64,000 nucleotides of DNA, from positions 22,227,186 through 22,291,185 of the forward strand of contig OZ034968.1 in assembly GCA_964030785.1 (NCBI GenBank), read 5' to 3'. The first letter of the stretch is position 1. Each line of letters opens with the position of its first letter. Made by a program: the position numbers and the translations under genes. This document shows, in pieces, positions 35,468 to 46,310 of the stretch. This stretch comes from Siderastrea siderea. Lineage: Eukaryota; Cnidaria; Anthozoa; Scleractinia; Rhizangiidae. Below the pieces are notes generated by a model that had not been told where the DNA came from, did no database searches, and saw only the letters and a program-made list of their open reading frames with translations.

Positions 35468-35546
35468 GTCAGGCCCTTATTGAGCTTCAACTCATGACCT
35501 CTACAATACTGGTCCAGTGCTCTTACCAACTGAGCTATCAAGTCAA
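35468..35546 (-). tRNA. tRNA-like SINE head on the minus strand
   Basis: Read on the minus strand: GACTTGATAGCTCAGTTGG TAAGAGCACTGGACC... with A-box-like TAGCTCAGTTGGTAAGAGC and B-box-like GGTCATGAGTTGAAGC. The acceptor stem is decayed and the B box lacks the usual GATTC, so it is a SINE or pseudo-tRNA, not a working tRNA. A T run at the plus-strand 5' side fits a SINE tail. Confidence 0.45.
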
Positions 35547-35920
35547 CTGGGAGCTGGTTATTTGTGAATTTATATTAATCTTGTAGGTGGTAAATGAATG
35601 AGAGTGAATATATGAATTACTCCTATATGTGAGCTGTGGAAGAAATTTGAAATGATGACCACCATCACGGTTAATGATATCAGTTTACTGTAAGCAAAAG
35701 TGTTGGATCAATCCTGGTTATTTTTCTGAAAGTGGCACTTCCCCTTCAGAGGCATTCATGATACAGTCAAACCTTGTTGCTCACTTATACTGCAGAAAAA
35801 TTAATTCTTATAAACCCAAGTATGAGGGCAGTAGCACAAAGACTGAGAGCAATCCCAGCATGGTCCCAAGGTAGTGAGAGTTAATGCGAATATTTTTTTT
35901 TATGTTGTTGTCCCTATGAC

Positions 35921-36690
35921 ATCAATGACATCAATGCAATCAATGACTAATCGATGACCAAAACTTTTGTGGCCTATTGATTAGTCATCGATTACTCATT
36001 GATCATCGGCAATAATCAATGACTAATCAACTGATTACCTATCGATTACCTATTGATTACTCATTGATGTCATTCATTACATCAATATCATTTCGTGGCT
36101 GAAAACCGTATTTGGCGTACAAGAACAAAATAAAAACAACTTATTAAATGTAAACAGATGTTTCCAGCTTTATTTTATCCAGCTTCAGTTATACATGTTT
36201 TGTTATTAAAGAGTTGGGTAAAGTGAAATATTGCACAATTAAGAATAATCTGTATTTGTGATTAGCACTTCACGTCTCGACATTCTTGAAGGTTATTTGA
36301 CCTTTTGTGAAGGTGTAATTTCGTCAACAGGAACGCCAGTTATAAAGAAAAATACGTCTAACACAGATTTAAAAAATCACCAATGAAAAAAAATGGTACA
36401 AGAAAGCAAGAAATGTGTCTTTTGTGCGCAGTATAATAGTTGATGAGTAATTGATGGGTCATCGATGAGTAATCAATAACATCAATAGGTAATCAATTAC
36501 ATCAGTGAGTAATCGATGTCACCGATGAGTAATCGATAGGCCACAAAATTTTTGGGCTTCGATCAGTCATCGATTACTCATTGATCATCGCCAATAATCA
36601 ATGACTAATCAACTGATTACCCATCGATTACTCACTGATTACCAATTGATGTCACTGATCATTGATTAGTTATGCCTGGCATTGCCAATG
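35921..36690. repeat. ATCGAT/TGATTACTCA foldback array
   Basis: Two blocks, about 35921-36090 and 36430-36680, are built from an 8-11-bp motif family (atcgatgagtaatc, atcaatgac, cattgattagtc) in both orientations. A segment of about 90 bp (tcatcgattactcattgatc...gactaatcaactgattacc) is present in direct orientation in both blocks. The 330 bp between them is unrelated single-copy-looking sequence. No ORFs. Confidence 0.8.
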
Positions 36691-36786
36691 CTTTGCCAGC
36701 TGGGCATTAACATTGTTCATAATGCCCATGGCCATTTCAGGAAAATCCTGCCATGAATATTAGGCAATCAAAGCACACATTTTAGC

Positions 36787-36818
<32 letters not shown>

Positions 36819-36832
36819 TATCATCATCATAT
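36787..36832 (+). repeat. (ATC)n microsatellite
   Basis: Tandem atc/tca units with one interruption (attatc). Confidence 0.9.
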
Positions 36833-37996
36833 AATTACAACATTTTTAACTGCAAGGTAACCTAAGATTGGTATTATTAGCAGGCCATTGCCAATATGGC
36901 TATGACTGGGTCTAGTAATACCCATTTTTTGTTCGTTTGTCTTCTGGGGTTTTTTTGTAGGTAACTCAACTGTGCTTGTAATGACATCCCCTGTTGGTGG
37001 GGGGTCGGATGGGGGATGACGGCCGGGTTAAATGCCCGCTAGGGCTTTTCTTGTTGAACTTGCCATGAATAAATTTACTGTAATAGGGAATTTAAGTAAC
37101 CACCACAACGGCAGCAACAAGAACATCACAAAACAAAAACAAAACAAAACAACAAAAATGAGTGAATGAAGTGACTGTGTACATGCTTTATACATTTTAC
37201 ATTCTGGTTTATTTCTCTCCTGTTCTCTACAAAACAACAACGTGAAATGATCAACTTTAGGGTTTTGTGAAGAACATGAACAAACTATGGTGAAGTTTCT
37301 TTCTCTCTTGAACTTTGAATGCCACCTCTAGAAATTCAACACCTGGATAGTTCAGCCATATAATCTAATTGAACAACATTGAGTAGTCACAGAGTGGATT
37401 AAAGAATGCCAGACTGTTTAAAGTTGCCACCAGGGTTACTGCAAACTGTTTTCTCAGGAAAGGCATTTTCTGACAACATTTGGTGTTATGATGAGTTGCA
37501 AATTGCCTTTTGGAAAGTTGCAAGTTACAAAATGCTCAAAGTTTGCAAATTGCAATTTCGGTGTTAGTCCAATACTGTTTGAAACCCGTTGAAACAAAAC
37601 ATTTAAATTCATGCTATCCCTTTATCTTTTGCAGATTGTGCTTTATTTTGGTGGAATCAACAAGAAGAGAGATTTCAGAGGGAACACTACGGAACAAAAT
37701 ATGAAGACAATAGATTGATAATAATTCCTTTTTGAGAAATGTTTGCATAATTCAGCACTGAGGATAGAAATTTGAGAGGCATTGATTCCACTTTGTAAAT
37801 AACCAAGCAATTGAAGTACAGTAGTATGTTTTATACAGTATTCCATTAGAGTTAGTTTCATACCATTACATAATTATGTAGCGAAGAATAAATTTGAGAT
37901 GCTAGTTGTGTATCATAGCTAGCATAGATTGCTTGGCAACTGTGCACTTTTTCATCAAAATCGCATCGTCTGCCGTCATGACTGTTTTAAACTCCT

Positions 37997-38240
37997 AGGG
38001 CCAATTTTTTAAACAAGTTCTAAGTTAGACCTCCTTTAAGAGCGTTTAAAACACGTGTAGGTCTTAAACTGCTCATAAGACAGTCAGTCTAAGTTGCTAG
38101 TTAGCTTTTTAGTCTGTCTTACATGCCTTTTAACTTTGTTTATGGTAAATGACATGCAAACGAGTTGAACAGTTTAATTTTGAGTTAAGCCACGATTTTG
38201 CTAAACCCTACATCTAAACTTTGTTTAAATAATTGGCCCT
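37997..38240. repeat. MITE-like element with 'agggccaatt' ends
   Basis: 'agggccaattttttaaacaa' at the left is inversely matched by 'ttgtttaaataattggccct' at the right, 244 bp apart. Interior has 'cttaaactgctcataagaca' style subterminal repeats. A clear target duplication is not visible. Confidence 0.6.
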
Positions 38241-40103
38241 TATTCTCTGCCAAGAGTGCCAAGGTTTTCAAAGCCAAAAGAAAAATTCCAGATTTCATTG
38301 TGCAAATTATTGAGAGTGAAACCCACTACCAGGGAGTGCTAAGGACAGTTTTTGTTTGAGTGATCACATCTAAGGATTTAGTGCACACAGGAAAACAGCT
38401 GCTTAGTAGTAGCTTTCATTTGAGTGGTCACTCTTGCAGATTTTATCCACAAAATAATTCTTAAGTTTATGATGCAAGGTTTGATGTAGAAGTGAAGGGT
38501 CAGACATTTTTGCATATTTCCTTGGTGTGGTATGAAGTGTAAAGCCATTTTATACTTCCTGATCTCTCTGTACCAGCGACAGGCAGTGTTGCATACCATT
38601 TCTTCTCCATGTAAGTTTTTATTTGTTTATTTCTGACATGTTTTTGGCATCTCTGTGTTAGTTTTTTTCCTGTCGCTTGGCCAACTAAGTCTTACAGATA
38701 TCAACAATAAGCAGCCCTGCTTCCTTGTGGAGATAATCAAGTGAAAAACACGAGCATGCACAAGTCAACACCCACAGGGTTTCTGCAGGACAGGTGACCC
38801 TCGTATATGTGCATTGTGTTTAGCTTGTTGCTCAATAGTAGGTTCTAAAGAAGGACTGCTTGTGTAACCAAGCCTTCAGGAAGTAATTTCGCTAGTCGCA
38901 TGGTTACAAAATACTGTACAATTATTGTCTCTTTGTGGCCTGTGAGTCTTCTAAAACCAACAGAAAGATGTCAAGAGGTTGTAAACAATTTATTTTCTAA
39001 AAGTAATCCATAAAACAATAATTATTATATGATTTGTTTCACTTAAAAATACTTTCAGCCCTAACAATAACTCGCATTTTCTTTTCACATACGTTTCTTA
39101 CAGTTCCAATAAAGAGAATTTTATGGTTACTGGAAAGAATAATCGTCTTTGTGATGAAAACCTTCTTTCTTATCATCTGCATGCTTGACTTTGTATTATT
39201 ATTACCTGGAGATTTTTAATTCAGATCACTGTTCTCTGTCTGTTGGGGCTGGAAAGTGTGTAAGGTACAATTTTTGATAAGCCTATCACTTGTGTAGCTT
39301 TATGTATGCAAGGACAATTAATTTTTTTGCATGCAGTGTATCACTGTATATACACTAGTCAGGTAAAGAAATCACAACGCAATCTCTGAATCAGTGTTTA
39401 TCTGAGAAAGATAACATTTAATTGAACTAAATAAATTGTTATGAAATATACTATTCTGTAATGCCATCTGGTATTTTCTTTTTTCCTTTTTGTTTTGCTT
39501 ATTGTTTCAACCGGAAATATTGCAGGCTTCATTGTTGTAGATAACTATTGGTTAAAGGATAGAGTGAGACGAATTTCTAGATTGTCTGATTTAGGGGGCG
39601 TTTTGACCGGATACCTAACTGTTAATTGACAAGTCTGATTACAGAGTGTAGGCCATTTTGATGATGGTGTCATTTTATTACAACTGCTAGAATCCATTTA
39701 GTTTTTCCTATTGTATTAAAAATCCTAGCAAGATTTAAAGAACAGCCCTGATTTCCATGAGAAATCAACAAACGGAAGATTCCGGTAGTTGCAGTAAATT
39801 AATGCCGCGGTGAAAGTGACGTCACCGGATGACACCAAATTGTGTCACAAAAACTGAGAGGGGAAAGATCACTCTAGTGACTGGTTAGAGAACATAGAGA
39901 CAACGGTTTCTTGTTAGATAAACTAGAAAAGGTACGTATTCGAGGGCGACTGACGAAATAATTATACAGCGCTCATCATCGCACGTAAATAATGTTTAGA
40001 AGACCTCGTGACTGTCATTTCGAGTTTGCCCCCTGGGCATCCCATAATTTACATTGAAATTGATTTATTCTTTCAGCGTGATGATGCATCGTTATTACAA
40101 TAT
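38241..40103. other. Non-coding stretch, no genes recognised
   Basis: AT-rich. Candidate donor-like sites exist (aaaaggtacgtattc near 39929) but no exon with a known family. The 61-codon ORF at 39034 is hydrophobic but has no support. Confidence 0.4.
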
Positions 40104-40251
40104 AGAATAGAGTGTGTTCACAGCGGCCATGCTGGAGGAGGAAAACAATAGAATTCCTTTCCACTGGGAAAAAAGTTTTATTTTTATGCAAATAGCTTTT
40201 ATTGTTTTACTCCTTCGACATGGCCGCCATGAACACACTCTATAACTCAAT
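40104..40251. repeat. Palindromic MITE with 'agagtgtgttca' ends
   Basis: Left 'atagagtgtgttcacagcgg ccatg' and right 'catggccgccatgaacacac tctat' are near-perfect inverses 148 bp apart, with an AT-rich loop. Confidence 0.7.
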
Positions 40252-41508
40252 TTAATGGCCATTATGGAATTCCCCGGGAGCAACGAAAATCGATATGGCG
40301 GGCTACTACTAAGTCGGTGCAGTTGAATAGAGGGAAGATCCTGGGGACGGGGTTGGGCAAGTGCATGTTCCATTTCTTCCCCACTCCAGAAAGTATGGGG
40401 AATCTGGGTACCAATTTGGTTCGGTGAGTCGAATTTAAAGTTAGGCTCGCAATTCGTGCAGAAGCGATGACGTTTCTGAGACAAATTGCATCAAATGTTG
40501 ACCAGTAACTCTTTGTGGACAACGGATTGAATAAATATTTTAATATTTATTCCAAAAAAAGGTGTTTTTTTTTTTTTTCGGAAACCCCCCGAAAGCTGAT
40601 TGGGTAGAATGAAACGACCGACTATTTTAGACGGTTTGACACTCTCCCTGGTGGTACCCTTCTGTCATTTGAGTCAAATAAATCGTAACCACCCCAATTT
40701 CCTGAGCTGTTCACACGGCTTTTAATCCGAATAAATGAGCTCAGTTAAAAAAAGAAAAAAACTTTGATGCACAGTAGATAGAGACAAATTTTGGGCTTTT
40801 GGAGTTACGTTTTATTTTACCTTAACATTAGTGTTGACTTATCGACTACCGGGCAATTTATCACACCCAGTAACTCCTAAAAACGACTTCGTGGGAGGCT
40901 AGTAACAACTTCAACCGTCGTTGTGTTACATGCGTAGCAATTACGAAGACCCGTATTAGTCGAGCGACTTTTCCCCAGTGGGGTCGACTAATTGGAAACT
41001 AGAACAAACGTTTTACTTGGTTGTTGCGTGAATTGAATTGTCTGCAGAATTCGTTTTCCTGTTCAGATTAATCCAACCGATATTTCATAAATAACAGCCA
41101 TGAGGTCATGGGGTCCTGAAACAGCATATTTCCGTTTCCCGCCGGCTTACATAAAACTGCAAACCTCTCGCCAATCTTGTCTATAACAACCTGTACTTTT
41201 AGCTAGTTTCCACATGGTTTCTCTCGGACGTAATCTCCACAGCCCGACAAGATTAATATCGGAAAGAAAGGCCTATTGGAAATATGCACCAGTTGAAACT
41301 ACCACTGAAAGACGCCGAGGAACTGTTCCTCGTGGGAACGAAACCCTCAATCCGAACTTAATCTTGTTTGGAGGTTTGTGTACGAGATTTATAGGAGTCG
41401 TGCAAGACTTTCTGAAAGTGTAACTGGTTTCTGTCTGAAGTGCACACGTTTTTCTTTTGTGAGCGAGCTCCAGATTAATTTCTGTGTGCGCCATATTAAG
41501 GTGGTAAT

Positions 41509-42112
41509 TCGGTAAATTGTGATCGTCCGGGTGAGTGTAGTCCTGAGAAGGTCTGTTTGAGGTGACATTGACTGACGTTTCTACAACCTGAGCGGAAGTC
41601 ATTATCAGAGTCAAGTGAACTGTGAATCGTCAGTAGATGTTATAAGTCTCTGGTCGTTGTACTGATTGGTCGACGATCTCGTGATGTTATTGGTCGACTG
41701 TCAGTTAAGCCATGATGTTATTGGCTGTGACGACTGTTAAACGTGACTGGTGCGTTTCGATCCGTCTTTTGTTAGTCAAATGTACGTTGGTCTATTGTTA
41801 GTCAAATAAGTCGGTTTGTCTAACTTGTTATTGTCGGCAATCAGTAGTTCGTAAGGTGCAGGTAGCTGTTGGCAACGGTTCAGTGGTGTTTGTTCTAAGT
41901 TAGTAAACCAGCTTTCCAAAGTGATTCGTTGATAGTAGTCCGTACTGTAGTAACGCATTCAGCAGAGTCCCAGTCGATTCTGTGGTTTGTTTCAATGGTG
42001 CTCAGCAATGTGATTGTTGATATCACCATTTCTAGTCGCTCGTTTGTGTTCAGTCAGTCGGACGTCAGTCGTGAACTATCCTCACCCGGACGATCACAAT
42101 TTACCGAATTAT
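41509..42112 (-). mobile_element. Penelope-terminal fragment with inverted ends and hammerhead-like core
   Basis: The left end 'attcggtaaattgtgatcgt ccgggtgag' is inversely repeated at the right end 'ctcacccggacgatcacaat ttaccgaat'. On the minus strand at 41568-41614 there is a hammerhead-like core: TTGACT, CTGATAA, a loop, GAAAC GTC, AGTCAA. Helix I (TTGACT/AGTCAA) is a perfect 6 bp. The terminal block is shared with 3526-3665. No RT or endonuclease is left inside. Confidence 0.6.
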
Positions 42113-42152
42113 GATATGACTCCTGGATTCAAACCGTTTACAATATTAAGAT

Positions 42153-42481
42153 AGCTCATCCAGATTTTTCCGAGGCACACCATCCTAACTTTGAATGGCT
42201 AATACTTTACTGTCTGAGCTACTTCACACATTTACAAGAGACAAAAGATTGTTTTAGAAGTTTAGGTCTAGATGTCGAGAAAATTGCTGATATAAAAAAG
42301 TCATAACATCATCGTTACGTTGCTATGGTAACACCGATGTCAATCAAACCTACTTTTTTGACAAGTTCATCCAGTCTCTAGTAAATGTGTGATGCAGCTT
42401 GTCCCACCGAGCTCAGACAGTAAAGTATTAGCCGCTCAAAGTTAGGATGGTGTGCCTCGGAAAAATCCAGATGAGCCACCT
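42153..42481. mobile_element. Foldback/TIR element, arms of about 70 bp
   Basis: The left arm from 42153 (agctcatccagatttttccg aggc...) and the right arm ending at 42481 are inverses over about 70 bp, including 'cacaccatcctaactttga' and 'actttactgtctgagct'. About 190 bp of loop, no transposase. It lies directly beside the Penelope fragment. Confidence 0.75.
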
Positions 42482-42585
42482 TGATGGATCAGTAAAAGCG
42501 TTAAAGGTTGAGATTCCCTTGGTCGCTTTCGTCGCTTGCCCCCAGTTTACCCCATAAGCAGCGTTTTCTTGGTCGCCTATGTATT

Positions 42586-42780
42586 AGCTTGCTTGCAGGC
42601 CGTTTGTGGGTATTTTTATCGTGGAAAACCCCGGTAAACGCGGAGTTCACGATCGCCGGCGCCATCTTGTACGCTCGCGAAAATCGGTCTGGGGCGAGTC
42701 GCGCCGGCGATCGCGAACCCCGCGTTTTCCAGGATTTTTCTGCGATAAAAACACCCACAAACCGCCAGCGAGCATGCCTA
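42586..42780. mobile_element. GC-rich palindromic MITE (195 bp) with 10-bp target duplication
   Basis: The left arm AGCTTGCTTGCAGGCCG... and right arm ...CGCCAGCGAGCATGCCTA fold back via 'gtttgtgggtatttttatcg' and 'cgataaaaacacccacaaac'. The centre is 'gcgccggcgatcgc'-like. CCTATGTATT flanks both sides (42576-42585, 42781-42790). A 9-10-bp duplication fits Mutator-like mobilisation. The overlapping ORFs on both strands are products of the palindrome. Confidence 0.85.
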
Positions 42781-43139
42781 CCTATGTATTGGCGGGCGAA
42801 TAAGTGAGCCTTACGCAAGACCGTCAGATTTCCTCCCGTGCATGCGCAGCATTCATCACAAGCATCGTTACTTCTCGTCTTGCATATTTTGTACGCACTT
42901 TCGCTTACAGACCTTAAGAGTAACCAAAAATTGTCAACTCCATGCATGAAAACGTTACCTGCACCGAGTTCATTTCAGCGATAGTTTACACTCTGGATAA
43001 ATCTTGGTAAAATGGAGCTTTAACAATTGCCACCTTGTGCTTCGTCGCGTACAACAGGTTTGCAAGGATATAACAGCATGCACACATTCACAACATGCGT
43101 ACGGGTAAGCTCTAAACCTGTTAAGAACCGGTTTGAAAA

Positions 43140-43400
43140 ACAGAAGAAATATTGGCGCATGGGGCGCGTTTCTCGAAAGCCCCGAAAAGTTTTCGGCGTC
43201 GAAAAGCCATTCGTCAAAATATGAACCACTCATTCTACAAACCTGTTATTTTAGCTTGTCTTTAACACTAGAAATGTTTAACTTATGGCAAAGTTTCATG
43301 CTTAGAAACTTTTTTGTTTGCAAAATACAGTGTGATTTATTCTGCAAGAAATCGACCCGGAAAGTTTTCGGGGCTTTCGAGAAACTGGTCGCTCCAAAAA
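43140..43400. repeat. Foldback repeat with 'tttctcgaaagccccgaaaa' arms
   Basis: 'tttctcgaaagccccgaaaa gttttcgg' near 43170-43197 is inversely matched by 'cggaaagttttcggggcttt cgagaaa' near 43359-43386. No coding signal. Confidence 0.65.
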
Positions 43401-43594
43401 AAGCCTAGACTGGAGGCCAGGTTGTCACCGGTAGCCTTAATTTTCACACTCTATAAAGGAATTTCTTCTACAGACTCAAACGTTAGAATGGTCTTTCTAT
43501 TCAATAGTGAAGGTTTACTATGGAAGGGAAAGGCCAGTTGTCTCTGTGATAGTCTATAAATACTCTGTATAAAAGAAACCTTTTTATATGGTGT

Positions 43595-46310
43595 ACAGCA
43601 ACAACAACAACAACAAGCTTTATTTGCATGACTATAACAAAGTATTACAGTATTGCAAAAGCACTTAAAATTTAATTATTAATTTCTCACTTAATTAAAA
43701 TAACCAAAAGAGATTACAACCATTTCTTATTTTTGACCATTCAGAGAGGTAGCCATTGTAACTAGTTTGTCTCTCTGTTCAAAGCAAGACGAGATGAATG
43801 AAATTAATTGAATATTTATAAAATAATCAGTACAATTCATAAGATGTGACAATAAGTTCTCATGTGATAATAGTCGTAGAAATGGGATTTTAGGTTCTAT
43901 TTTAGAAAAGAACCTGTCTCTTATCGGAGAATATCTCGGGCAATCTAGTAAACAATGAGTTTCATCTTCAATTTTGTTACAATTGCAGAGACTACATAAC
44001 GTGTCATCACGAGGTATTTTGTCCTATCTACCTGTTTCAATCCGAAGTTTATGACTGCTAATTCTCAGTTTTACTAATGATTTTCTAGATGGGTTCTTTC
44101 TTGTTAGATCTAGGTAGACAGAAAGGCTATAATTCTTTTTGAACGTGTAATAAAAACTAAGTTTTTGCGAATGTTGAAGGGTTTGGTTCCAGTAAGAGAT
44201 ATATTTCTTTTTTCATTAGATCTACATATTGTTTGATTGAATTACAAGTCACAGAAATTCAATGAATTACAAGTCACAGAAATTGTAATAGTCAGTCATT
44301 TTCATGAGACTGGAGTAAAAACTATTATGACCGTTATAATGAAGGTCAATCGATATTTTTAAAGATTGTTTGACTTTAGAGCATTCTTCCTTTTCTCGGA
44401 GGTAGTTTAAGTAATTAAGTATCTTTTTATTTATATCAATGATCAAAGGGAATTTACCCAGTTCAGCTCTACATGCAATATTGGATGCCTTGTTATGAAC
44501 TTCTAAATAACGTTTACAGAATTGTAAATGCGTTTTTTCAATTGCGGAGCTGTCCCACGACTTAAAATCTGATTTCGCAAAGGCACACCAAACTTCACTA
44601 TTGTAGGTTAAAATTGATGAGATCATTGAGTCAAAAATTTTACACGCAAGAGAAGGTTTCAGTTTATTGAAATCAGTGTGCTGTCGTAGACCAAAGAAAA
44701 CAGGAAGAGCTTTTTGTCGAAGGTGTTCAAGCGAAAGCGTAAAATTTCCGGAAGATGAGATGCGAGTCCCTAGGTAGGTATAGTTTTGTCTGTTATTTCA
44801 CTGCCTATGTGAAAAACCTTTTCACACTTTTTTGGGTATCGTTGAAAAATCATTATCTTGGTTTTCTTGGGGTTTATTCTTAGCATCCAAGAGTTGCAAT
44901 ATGAGGATAGCTCGTTTAGGCAATTTTGCAATCCTACTTTTGATCGTGATAATATAATTAAGTCGTCTGCATAAAAAAGAGAGTTGAGTTTGGTGCCATT
45001 TGGTAGCACGAACGGATCAGATAGAATATTGTTAAACGAGAAAGCTAAATCATTGACGTATAGGTTAAAGAGCAAAGGACTTAAAATGCAGCCTTGGCGC
45101 ACACCTCTGGCGTATTGAAAAGATCGCGTTTGGCTATTTCCAATTCTAACAGAGGAGGTAGAATTCGAATATAAAATTTAATTACATTATAGAAGTTTCC
45201 TCGGATATTGATTTTTAACAGCTTGTATAGAGTGGGGGACTATAGAAGTCCATTATGCCAGACCGAGTCAAACGCTTTCCTAAAGTCCACAAAACACGCA
45301 TATACTTTCGTTTGGTGACAATTGACATATTTGTCTATTAACGTTCGTAGTGTAAGAACATGGTCTGCTGTTCGATTATTTGCTAGAAAACCAATTTGAC
45401 ATTTAAGTATGAAGCGACTGAACGTGTTCAAGAAGTCTTTGATTAAGAATGGAACAAAATAGTTTACCAAGACAACTAGAAATACATATTCCACGATCAG
45501 TTCCAAAAATTTCGGCTGTCCGAATTATCTACTGTATTTTCAAGTTCCGAAATCTTAGTCTGATGATATTCATTTTTCTTCCGTGTCAGAAGGGTTTGTA
45601 CTGTTTTAAGACGGTATGATATCCTTCCCGAAGGGTAATATTAAGTGGATCTCTGTGTTTTAGGTTAGCAAGTTTTGTCAATTCGTGTCTCTTAAGACGA
45701 CATTCTTTATCAAACCATTTTTTGTTAGAAGATGATTTGACATGTCGTTTCTTAACGACCCTAATTTTTAAACAACGTTTTGCAGTTGTAATAAGAATAT
45801 TTTCTACTGCATCTAGAGAGGTGTTAACATTCCTGTCTGGCCTGTTATCAATAAGGAAATCATGTAGCATTCTCTGTATGTCTCTTGACTGCAGTGCGGT
45901 TCTAAATTTAAGTGAGGAATCTCTTTCCCAAATAAACTGTTTAGGTAAACGTACTAATGTATCGTTGATATTTGTTGTGGCTGAGTGATCATTAACCGTA
46001 TTAACATTACGCCATGTCATTATGGGACTGTGATCTGATAAACTTAACGGTTCTCTAACAATGAAATTTGCGATATGGAGGAATAAATCTTGATCACATA
46101 TTGCATAATCAACAATACTAACTCCTGATTTGCCATGAAATGTGGGTCTTCCCAATGAATCGCCACTAGTTCTACCATTCAGAATCCTCAGATCTGCACT
46201 CCTACAGATTTCTAAAAGCCGTTTTCCATGGTTATTCAATTCGTTATCAAAGCTGTTCCGCTGAATGTACAGAGAAGCTACCTTCGAAGACGGCAAGCTA
46301 TAACTTTGAA
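43595..46310 (-). mobile_element. Broken, 5'-truncated LINE with APE-type endonuclease remnant and reverse transcriptase
   Basis: Read from 46296 down. An endonuclease C-terminal piece (GVSIVDYAICDQDLF ... SDHSP) is followed by RT blocks (FRKAFDSVWHNGLL at about 45240-45290; RQGCILSPLLFNLYVNDL and the catalytic FYADDLIIL at 44770-45102) and a C-terminal segment (44267-44626). Stops and frameshifts separate the four pieces, so it is inactive. The endonuclease N-terminus and any ORF1 are missing. At the 3' end (plus 43595-43625) the element closes with caaataaagc followed by (ttg)n, the same tail as at 11975. Close to the L2/CR1/jockey group in architecture; the exact clade was not resolved. 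Confidence 0.85.

Noticed and set aside
35921..36690. CRISPR-like array
   Set aside because: Repeats are short, degenerate and in both orientations, without regular unique spacers, in a eukaryotic genome.
42501..42947. 148-residue minus ORF and plus-strand counterparts
   Set aside because: They span a GC-rich palindromic MITE. ORFs on both strands arise from the symmetry.
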